Shown: positions 6,443 to 10,977 of the stretch, piece after piece | Numbering within the stretch: position 1 is the first letter of the stretch | How the letters are laid out: every line of letters begins with the position of its first letter | Source of the DNA: Pseudomonadota bacterium | GTDB lineage: Bacteria; Pseudomonadota; Gammaproteobacteria; Xanthomonadales; Xanthomonadaceae | DNA: 10,977 nt | Assembly (NCBI GenBank): GCA_023423605.1 | Contig: JAFAFF010000347.1 | Location: forward strand, 1-10,977 | Direction of reading: 5' to 3' | Position numbers and translations under genes: made by a program | The notes under the pieces: model-generated | The model's input: only the letters and a program-made list of their open reading frames with translations | Told to the model about the DNA's origin: nothing | The model's database searches: none

Positions 6443-7894
6443 TCACCCGCGTGGCAACGGTGCCCGCGGCAGCCGGAACTGCGCCAGCGTACCGCCGCCC
6501 TCGCGCGGACCAATGCCGATATGGCCGCCATGCAGGCGGGCCACTTCACGAACGAAGGGCAGCCCAAGACCGGAGCTGCGCGTGCCAGTGCCGGGTCGCG
6601 CCAGTGAATAGAAACGTTCGAACACGCGTTCGCGTGCGAAGTCCGGGATGCCCGGCCCCTGGTCGCTCACCTCCACCACCAGTTCCTGGCCCTGCACGCG
6701 GGCCTGCACCTCCACGATGCCATCGGCCGGAGAGAAATCGATGGCGTTGTCGAGCAGGTTCTGGATGGCCTGCCGCAGCAGATAACCATCGCCGTGCACC
6801 TGAAGCGCAGGCGTCGGTTGCAGGCGCAGCTGCACCCTGGCGCTGCGCGCGCGCAATTGCACCGCCTGCATCGCATCCTGCAGCAGCGCGGGCAACGCCA
6901 GCGGCTCGCGCATCTGCAGCCAGCCGTGCTGTTCCACCTCGGCCAGCGCCAGCAGCTTGTCGATGGTTTCGGTAAGCCGCTGCTGCTGGTCGACGATGCT
7001 GCCCGCGAAACGCGCGCGGTCGGCCTCGGCCATCGGTTCCTGCAGCAGCTCGGCGGCGCCGCGGATGGCCGCCAGCGGACTCTTCATCTCGTGCGTGAGC
7101 GACTGTACGTACTGTTCGACATAGGCCTTGCCCTCCAGGCGCCGACGCATGGTTTCCAGCACGCGGCCGAGATCGCCGATCTCATCGCGGCGCGACGGCG
7201 GTGGCGGCACCGGCTCACCGGCGCTCACCGCGCGCGCATAGCGGTTCAGGCGGCCGATGCCGGACATCAACCAGGCTGTCATCAGCACGCCGATCAGCGC
7301 CGACAGGCCGATCAGCCAGGCACCACGCTGCATGATCTGGCGCTGGCTGGCGGCGATGAACGGCTCGATGCTGCGATTGGGCTGGGACAGCGTCAACACC
7401 CCGATCAATGCCTGCGGATCGGCCGGATCGTGGATCGGCGCGGCCACGTGCATCACCGTGTGTTCGGCGTCGCCGGGAGTTTCAGGACTGGAACGCGCTC
7501 CATACTCGCCGCGCAGCGTGCGGTACACATCATTCCAGCGCGAGTTGTCGCGCCCGATGTCGCGCCCCAGGGAATCGAACACGACGATGCCGCGCGCATC
7601 GGTGATGGTCACCTGGTAATCCAGCGAACGCTTTGGAAAGCGCCAGACCAGCGCCTGCGGATCACGCTGCCGGGCACGCGCCAGGCTGGCGCTGAATCCG
7701 CCATGGGAAAGCGTGCCGGCTTTCATGTCCGCCGCGGCCAGTTCGGCCAGCACGTTGGCTGCATCCACCAGCGTGGATTCCATGGCCTGCCGCACGCCGG
7801 GCTTCACCTCGTCGACAAAGACGCGCATCACGAAGAACGCGGCGATGCCCACGATCAGGAAAAAGCCCAGGAACAATTTCAGGCCCAGGCGCAT
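6443..7894 (-). CDS. creC: CreC sensor histidine kinase
   Basis: Inner-membrane sensor kinase of the CreBC two-component system, 483 aa. Order: TM1 about 7-26, periplasmic sensor region about 27-189, TM2 about 190-213, HAMP about 213-260, then HisKA with phospho-acceptor His268 in SLTHEMKSPLAAIRGAAELL. The ATPase domain has the N box QNLLDNAIDF (378-387), G1 DQGPGIP (411-417), F box FERFYS (425-430) and G2 SSGLGLPF (440-447). CreC-specific matches to E. coli, from memory, include DEVKPGVRQA, the SRWNDV and TLRGEYGARS stretch, VAAPIHD and LEGKAYVEQYV. The ATG follows the creB stop by 2 nt, so the two are co-transcribed and probably translationally coupled. In E. coli, Aeromonas and Pseudomonas CreBC responds to growth conditions or cell-wall stress and affects beta-lactamase or biofilm traits; that role is assumed here. 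creD does not follow the gene. Confidence 0.95.
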   Translation of the reverse strand: MRLGLKLFLGFFLIVGIAAFFVMRVFVDEVKPGVRQAMESTLVDAANVLAELAAADMKAGTLSHGGFSASLARARQRDPQALVWRFPKRSLDYQVTITDARGIVVFDSLGRDIGRDNSRWNDVYRTLRGEYGARSSPETPGDAEHTVMHVAAPIHDPADPQALIGVLTLSQPNRSIEPFIAASQRQIMQRGAWLIGLSALIGVLMTAWLMSGIGRLNRYARAVSAGEPVPPPPSRRDEIGDLGRVLETMRRRLEGKAYVEQYVQSLTHEMKSPLAAIRGAAELLQEPMAEADRARFAGSIVDQQQRLTETIDKLLALAEVEQHGWLQMREPLALPALLQDAMQAVQLRARSARVQLRLQPTPALQVHGDGYLLRQAIQNLLDNAIDFSPADGIVEVQARVQGQELVVEVSDQGPGIPDFARERVFERFYSLARPGTGTRSSGLGLPFVREVARLHGGHIGIGPREGGGTLAQFRLPRAPLPRG

Positions 7895-7896
7895 GC

Positions 7897-8616
7897 TCAG
7901 GTCTCCAGCGAGTAGCCCAGACCGCGATGGGTGCGGATCGGATCGTTGGTCACCCCCGCCGCGCGCAGCTTCGCGCGCAGTGTCTTGACGTGGGTGTCCA
8001 CCGTGCGGTCGGCACTGTCGGCATCGCGGTCCCAGCCACGGTCCATCGGCTGCGCGCGGCTGAGGATGGCGCCTGGACGCTGCAGCAGGGCGGCCAGCAG
8101 CGCGTATTCGTAGCGCGTCAGGTCCAGCAGGCTGTCGCCGCAGCGGATGCGGTGTTCTTCGCGGTCGATGGCGAACCGGCCCCGCTGCTGCCAGCCGGGC
8201 TGGGCAGCAGCATCATCGCCGGTCGCCGGCGGCGTGCTCCGCCGCAGCCGCGCACGCACCCGCGCCACCAGTTCACGGGGCGAGAACGGCTTGGCCATGT
8301 AATCGTCGGCGCCCAGCTCCAGGCCAAGCACGCGGTCGATCTCGTCATTGCGCGCGGTAAGGAAGATCACCGGCAGTTGCCCCGGCGCGCCGGGCAGCAT
8401 GCGCAGGCGGCGACAGACCTCGAAACCGCCGATGTCCGGCAGGCCCACGTCCAGCACCACCGCGTCGAAAGGCTGCTGGCGCAGCTGTTCCAGCGCCTGT
8501 CCGCCGAGCAGGCAATGGCTGGCGGCGAAGCCTTCGCTGCGCAACGCATAGAGGATGGTATCGGCGATGGCCGGCTCGTCCTCCACCACCAGCACGCGGG
8601 CCTTTGCTTCTGTCAT
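7897..8616 (-). CDS. creB: CreB OmpR-family response regulator
   Basis: Cytoplasmic transcription factor phosphorylated by CreC, 239 aa. The receiver domain has the acidic pair Glu12/Asp13 (VVEDEP), phospho-acceptor Asp56 (VVLDVGLPDIGGFEV), Thr87 and Lys109 (AKPFSPRELVARV). A C-terminal winged-helix DNA-binding domain (about 145-239) carries LTRYEYALL, RTVDTHVKTLRAKLR and RTHRGLGYS. The frame extends upstream to an ATG at 8664, but that adds 16 Arg/Gly/Ala residues, and on the opposite strand the site is the rlmJ start. The MTEAKARVLVVEDEP start at 8616 gives normal family length. No Shine-Dalgarno is visible; a TATGCT hexamer ends 6 nt before the ATG, hinting at a leaderless transcript. In E. 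coli CreB binds paired TTCAC repeats; I saw no such pair in the window. Confidence 0.94.
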   Translation of the reverse strand: MTEAKARVLVVEDEPAIADTILYALRSEGFAASHCLLGGQALEQLRQQPFDAVVLDVGLPDIGGFEVCRRLRMLPGAPGQLPVIFLTARNDEIDRVLGLELGADDYMAKPFSPRELVARVRARLRRSTPPATGDDAAAQPGWQQRGRFAIDREEHRIRCGDSLLDLTRYEYALLAALLQRPGAILSRAQPMDRGWDRDADSADRTVDTHVKTLRAKLRAAGVTNDPIRTHRGLGYSLET

Positions 8617-8662
8617 GGCGGCAGCATAGCCGCTGCGGCCCCGGCCCCGTACACTGCGCGCC
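8617..8662. promoter_or_regulatory. 46-bp divergent promoter region of creB and rlmJ
   Basis: The gap between the two start codons holds one -10-like hexamer per direction. TACACT (8650-8655, plus strand) ends 7 nt before the rlmJ ATG. TATGCT (minus strand, 8628-8623) ends 6 nt before the creB ATG. Each predicted +1 falls at or next to the A of its ATG, and neither gene has a Shine-Dalgarno. -35 matches are poor (TAGCCG at 8627-8632 for rlmJ with a 17-nt spacer) and would overlap the opposing -10. Transcription from the two sides may therefore compete. These are inferences from spacing and consensus only. Confidence 0.45.
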
Positions 8663-9520
8663 ATGAACTATCGCCATGCCTTCCATGCCGGCAACCACGC
8701 CGATGTCCTCAAGCACATCGTGCAGCTGGCCCTGATCGACAGCCTGAAGCGCAAGGACAGCCCGTTCTTCGTCCTGGATACCCATGGGGGACGTGGCCGT
8801 TACCTGCTCGCCAGCGAGGAAAGCCGCAAGACGCTGGAAGCGGAAGACGGCGTGATGCGGCTGATGTCGCAGCCGAAGCTTCCGGAGGTGGTCGAGCGTT
8901 ATCTGAAGGCCGTGCAGGCGGACAACCCGGTCGGTGCGATGATCACCTATCCCGGTTCCCCCCTGCTGGCCGCGCAGGCGCTGCGCGAGCAGGACCGCAT
9001 GGCCGCCTGTGAGCTGCAGCCGGACGAGGCCGAGGCGCTGAAGACGCTGTTCGCGCATGATGCACGCGTCGGCGTGCACGAAGGCGATGGCTACGAGAAG
9101 ATCCGGGCGTTGATCCCGCCGAAGGTCAATGGCGCGAAGATCGGCCGCGGACTGGTGCTGATCGACCCGCCGTACGAGGCGCAGGATGCCGAGTACGCAC
9201 GCATCCTCGCCGCCCTGAAGGAGATCCTCGAACGCTGGCCGCAGGCCACCTGCGCGGTCTGGTTCCCGATCAAGCAGCGCCGCAGCATCCTGCATTTCCT
9301 GCGCAAGGCCAGCGCGCTGCCGGTGAGATCGGCGCTGACCATCGAACTGCTGGTGCGCCCGGACGATTCGCCGCTGCGCCTCAACGGCAGTGGCATGCTG
9401 GTGCTCAACGCGCCCTACCAGTTCGACCGGGTCGTCGGCCCGGCGCTTCCGGCACTGCGCCAGCACCTTGGCGAAACCGGTGCCAGCACCCGCCTGGACT
9501 GGTTGAAGGCCGTGGAATGA
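8663..9520 (+). CDS. rlmJ: 23S rRNA (adenine(2030)-N6)-methyltransferase RlmJ
   Basis: Cytoplasmic SAM-dependent enzyme that methylates N6 of A2030 in 23S rRNA, thought to act on naked rRNA during ribosome assembly. The 285-aa length fits E. coli RlmJ (formerly YhiR, 280 aa). The N-terminal family motif NYRHAFHAGNHADVLKH is intact from residue 2. The SAM-binding part has FFVLDTHGGRGRY, followed later by MITYPGSPLLA. The N6-adenine catalytic motif IV is DPPYE beginning at Asp168 (nt 9164). The C-terminal part with VWFPIKQRR and NGSGMLVLNAPY is also typical. The start is fixed by the conserved N-terminus. There is no ribosome site, only a -10-like TACACT 7 nt upstream. The gene is divergent from creB and stands alone. 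Confidence 0.96.
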   Translation: MNYRHAFHAGNHADVLKHIVQLALIDSLKRKDSPFFVLDTHGGRGRYLLASEESRKTLEAEDGVMRLMSQPKLPEVVERYLKAVQADNPVGAMITYPGSPLLAAQALREQDRMAACELQPDEAEALKTLFAHDARVGVHEGDGYEKIRALIPPKVNGAKIGRGLVLIDPPYEAQDAEYARILAALKEILERWPQATCAVWFPIKQRRSILHFLRKASALPVRSALTIELLVRPDDSPLRLNGSGMLVLNAPYQFDRVVGPALPALRQHLGETGASTRLDWLKAVE

Positions 9521-9521
9521 C

Positions 9522-9535
9522 GCCCCGGCCGGGGC
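9522..9535 (+). terminator. Weak candidate terminator palindrome after rlmJ
   Basis: GCCCCGGCCGGGGC is a perfect 14-bp palindrome starting 2 nt after the rlmJ stop. Further GC-rich sequence to about 9551 (CTGCCGGCCCGGGGGC) allows alternative stems. No U-tract follows, so intrinsic termination is doubtful; it may only stabilise the 3' end. Confidence 0.25.
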
Positions 9536-9591
9536 TGCCGGCCCGGGGGCAGGCAGCGTGGGCATGCAGCCGCCGGGCTGAACGGTTGTGA

Positions 9592-9631
9592 GCATTCCGT
9601 TCACGGAATACCGTTGGGGGAATGCCACAAT
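9592..9631 (+). promoter_or_regulatory. Nested inverted repeats and candidate promoter of the GNAT gene
   Basis: ATTCCG (9594-9599) and CGGAAT (9604-9609) form a perfect inverted repeat around TTCA. GCATTCC (9592-9598) can alternatively pair with GGAATGC (9619-9625). Just downstream, TG at 9623-9624 plus CACAAT (9626-9631) resembles an extended -10 box, giving a start near 9638 and a leader of about 20 nt that holds the ribosome site. The dyad would cover the -35 to spacer region, a usual repressor or activator position. No -35 match is convincing, and the regulator is unknown. Confidence 0.35.
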
Positions 9632-9658
9632 CGCCGGACCACCAAGGAATGACCCGGT

Positions 9659-10204
9659 ATGGCCACTCGCAACCGCATGCCGCCCTGGCACGAAATCTTC
9701 AAGGCCCCCAGCGGCCACGAGCTGCTGATCCGCCCCATCCGTCCCGAAGACGGCGCGCCGCTGCAGGCGGCCTTCAGCCTGTTCGGTCCGGAAGAAATCC
9801 GTGACCGCTTCCTGCAGGCGGTGACCGAACTGTCGCCGGAAACCACCCAGCGGCTGACCCATCCGAACCCCAAGACCGAGATCACCCTGGTGGCGGCCGA
9901 ATCGCTGCCGGCCGGCGAAGCGGTGGTCGGCGCGGTCGCGCGTGCCTCCATCATCCAGGGGACGCGCGAGGCCGAGTACGCCATCCTGATCAGCCGGTTC
10001 CTGATCGGCCAGGGCCTGGGCCGCCAGCTGATGCGCAAGCTGGTGAAGTGGGCGCGCGGCAAGTATCTGGATCGCCTGTACGGCGACGTGGCCGAAGAAA
10101 ACGAACCCATGAAGCAGCTCGCCGACTCGCTGGGCTTCAAGCCGGTGCCGCACCCGCAGGGCACCCCGGGGCTGGTGCGCATGGTGCTGGAACTGGACAG
10201 CTGA
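9659..10204 (+). CDS. GNAT family N-acetyltransferase, similar to the Pat/YfiQ acetyltransferase domain
   Basis: Predicted acetyl-CoA-dependent acetyltransferase, 181 aa, one GNAT domain and no other. The opening LLIRPIRPEDGAPLQAAFSL (23-42) followed by DRFLQAVTELSPE resembles the acetyltransferase domain at the C-terminus of protein lysine acetyltransferase Pat/YfiQ. Here the acyl-CoA-synthetase-like part is absent. The acetyl-CoA pyrophosphate loop is GQGLG (117-121) in FLIGQGLGRQLMRKLVKWA, and the late GNAT helix is ENEPMKQLADSLGF (147-160). AAGGA (9644-9648) lies 10 nt before the ATG; the nearer ATG at 9649 is in another frame. The last codons and stop form the first unit of a 17-bp tandem repeat. 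Family is firm; a protein-lysine substrate is only inferred from the Pat resemblance. Confidence 0.85.
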   Translation: MATRNRMPPWHEIFKAPSGHELLIRPIRPEDGAPLQAAFSLFGPEEIRDRFLQAVTELSPETTQRLTHPNPKTEITLVAAESLPAGEAVVGAVARASIIQGTREAEYAILISRFLIGQGLGRQLMRKLVKWARGKYLDRLYGDVAEENEPMKQLADSLGFKPVPHPQGTPGLVRMVLELDS

Positions 10205-10264
10205 TGCACCCGGACAGCTGATGCACCTGGACAGCTGATGCACTTGGGCAGCTGATGTACCTGG
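10191..10264 (+). repeat. 17-bp tandem repeat overlapping the GNAT stop codon
   Basis: Four consecutive 17-bp units lie at 10191-10207, 10208-10224, 10225-10241 and 10242-10258, plus a 6-nt partial unit to 10264. All four share GCAGCTGATG or ACAGCTGATG and differ at one to three positions between neighbours. The first unit encodes the last GNAT residues (LDS) and its TGA at 10202-10204; the others repeat this gene end in non-coding DNA. Each unit holds the palindrome CAGCTG and a TGATG. It looks like slippage or replication expansion of the gene's 3' end and could vary in copy number between strains. Confidence 0.9.
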
Positions 10265-10335
10265 TGGGTGACGACCGTTGGTCGTCACCGCTTCTGCCGG
10301 CCGTCTGCAGTCACGACCAACGGTCGTGACCCACC
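10263..10335. repeat. Opposite-orientation pair of GTGG-type hairpin repeats
   Basis: A 28-nt element at 10263-10290 recurs inverted at 10308-10335 with 25 of 28 positions identical. The left hairpin has stem GGTGACGACC (10267-10276), loop GTT and GGTCGTCACC (10280-10289). The right one has stem GTCACGACC (10310-10318), loop AAC and GGTCGTGAC (10322-10330). Two of the three differences are partners in the stem (G-C swapped for C-G); the third makes a G-T wobble. Each stem is preceded on its own strand by GTGG, as in REP elements, but the sequence is unrelated to SMAG. The pair may also end the upstream transcript, though no U-tract follows. Confidence 0.8.
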
Positions 10336-10381
10336 GCCGGTCGTGACCCACCGCCGGTCGTGACCCACCCGACGGTCGTCA
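10322..10381. repeat. Tandem array of truncated hairpin-repeat heads
   Basis: GGTCGTGACCCACCGCC occurs at 10322-10338 and 10339-10355. A variant of 18 nt follows (10356-10373, ending CCCACCCGAC), and then a partial copy GGTCGTCA (10374-10381). The unit is the outer half of the inverted hairpin repeat beginning at 10308, so the array probably grew from that element. It runs to 25 nt before the mfd -10-like box. Confidence 0.85.
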
Positions 10382-10402
10382 CGATGTGCCGGTAATTGCC
10401 TC

Positions 10403-10411
10403 TGCTAGAAT
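10403..10411 (+). promoter_or_regulatory. Extended -10 element of mfd
   Basis: TGC followed by TAGAAT (10406-10411) is a good extended -10 sequence. No -35 is recognisable. The ATG of mfd begins 9 nt after the hexamer, so the predicted +1 (about 10418) leaves a leader of only about three nucleotides. No Shine-Dalgarno is present in CCGCGGTCC before the ATG. Confidence 0.5.
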
Positions 10412-10420
10412 CCGCGGTCC

Positions 10421-10977
10421 ATGTCGCGCTCTCCCTTTCCCGCTCCGCCGCTGCCGCGTGCCGGCCAGCTCCGCGCCTGGTGGCGCACCCCTTCCTCGGC
10501 TACCGCCCTGGCCTGGCATCTCGCCCGTGCGGCGGAGGTGCACGATGGGCCGTTGCTGGTCATCGCCCGCGACAACCACGGCGCGAACCAGATCGAAGCC
10601 GACCTGCGCACGCTGCTGGGCGACGATCCGTCGCTGCCGGTGGTCGCATTCCCGGATTGGGAGACACTGCCCTACGATCGCTTCAGCCCGCACCCGGACA
10701 TCATCTCCCAGCGCCTCGCCGCCCTGCACAGGCTGCCCGGCCTGAAGCGCGGGCTGGTGGTGGTGCCGGTGCAGACCCTGATGCAGCAGCTGGCGCCCAT
10801 GCAGTACGTCATCGGCGGCAGCTTCGACCTCCAGGTCGGCCAGCGCCTGGACCTTGACGCCGAAAAGCGTCGCCTGGAAAGCGCCGGCTACCGCAATGTG
10901 CCGCAGGTGATGGACCCCGGCGATTTCGCCGTGCGCGGTGGCCTGCTGGATGTCTATCCGATGGGGGCCAGCGAACC
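10421..10977 (+). CDS. mfd: Transcription-repair coupling factor Mfd (3' partial)
   Basis: DNA translocase that removes stalled RNA polymerase from damaged template strands and recruits UvrA for nucleotide excision repair. Only the first 185 codons are in the window; the frame is open to the edge. They cover much of the UvrB-like N-terminal module. Matches to E. coli Mfd from memory are clear: PDWETLPYDRFSPHPDIISQ (Trp80 onwards), VVVPVQTLMQQLAP, ESAGYRNVPQVMDPGDFAVR and GGLLDVYPMG. The RNA polymerase-interacting, helicase (RecG-like) and C-terminal domains lie beyond the window. The ATG at 10421 follows an extended -10 box closely and has no ribosome site, so a near-leaderless mRNA is likely. 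The start residues (MSRSPFPAPPLPRAGQLRAW) are plausible for a xanthomonad Mfd but not independently fixed. Confidence 0.95.
   Translation, partial: MSRSPFPAPPLPRAGQLRAWWRTPSSATALAWHLARAAEVHDGPLLVIARDNHGANQIEADLRTLLGDDPSLPVVAFPDWETLPYDRFSPHPDIISQRLAALHRLPGLKRGLVVVPVQTLMQQLAPMQYVIGGSFDLQVGQRLDLDAEKRRLESAGYRNVPQVMDPGDFAVRGGLLDVYPMGASE

Noticed and set aside
3934..6567. Very long antisense frame (877 codons) opposite the M13 gene
   Set aside because: It runs through gpmA's end, the peptidase and the SMAG cluster. Its length is explained by GC-rich codon bias, and no motif is recognisable.
6794..7915. Plus-strand frame opposite creC
   Set aside because: The opposite strand encodes all kinase motifs; this frame is a His/Gln/Arg-rich shadow.
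8617..8664. 16-residue N-terminal extension of CreB
   Set aside because: It is Arg/Gly-rich, not conserved, and coincides with the divergent promoter region and the rlmJ start codon.
8345..10351. Antisense frame spanning creB's front, rlmJ and the GNAT gene
   Set aside because: It overlaps three recognised genes and two repeat arrays and shows no coherent domain.
10191..10381. CRISPR-like array
   Set aside because: The repeats are 17-18 bp, directly abutting with no unique spacers, and there are no cas genes; they are simple tandem repeats.
1..10977. Mobile island, prophage or new defence system
   Set aside because: All genes are recognisable core functions with uniform base composition. 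No integrase, transposase, tRNA attachment site or unknown gene cluster is present; only non-autonomous REP elements are seen.

Overview
The window is high-GC chromosomal DNA from a gammaproteobacterium of the Xanthomonadaceae/Lysobacteraceae. It is most likely a Stenotrophomonas of the S. maltophilia complex. This rests on the 23-bp palindromes beginning with GTAG in two intergenic gaps, which match the SMAG (Stenotrophomonas maltophilia GTAG) repeat family, and on the style of the proteins and promoters. The coding content is ordinary core genome. I found no prophage, integrase, transposase, CRISPR array or obvious foreign island.

Layout, left to right. (1) 1-2033 (+): 3' nine-tenths of a FepA-type catecholate siderophore receptor, cut by the window edge. 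(2) 2042-2176: four SMAG hairpins. (3) 2277-3221 (+): a CzcD-type zinc/cobalt/cadmium efflux protein. (4) 3312-4061 (+): gpmA, cofactor-dependent phosphoglycerate mutase of glycolysis. (5) 4195-6291 (+): an M13 (neprilysin/PepO-like) zinc metalloprotease exported as a lipoprotein. (6) 6296-6429: four more SMAG hairpins as a 73-bp tandem duplication between convergent genes. (7) 8616-6443 (-): creB-creC, a response regulator and sensor kinase operon; the usual partner gene creD is not in the window. (8) 8663-9520 (+): rlmJ, a 23S rRNA adenine methyltransferase, divergent from creB across 46 bp. (9) 9659-10204 (+): a stand-alone GNAT acetyltransferase resembling the C-terminal domain of Pat/YfiQ. 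(10) 10191-10381: a repeat-rich gap with a 17-bp tandem array that begins inside the 3' end of the GNAT gene, a second hairpin-repeat family and another array of about 17 bp. (11) 10421-end (+): the start of mfd, transcription-repair coupling factor.

The genes are mostly single transcription units separated by repeats, with only creB-creC clearly co-transcribed. Loose themes are metal homeostasis (FepA iron uptake, CzcD efflux) and envelope biology (M13 lipoprotease, CreBC), but nothing shows that neighbours act as one pathway. The least ordinary signals lie between genes. Both hairpin-repeat families occur as opposite-orientation copies that differ by a compensated base-pair swap. A tandem repeat seems to have grown from a gene's own stop-codon region. 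Several start codons (creB, rlmJ, mfd) sit so close to a -10-like hexamer that leaderless transcripts are likely.
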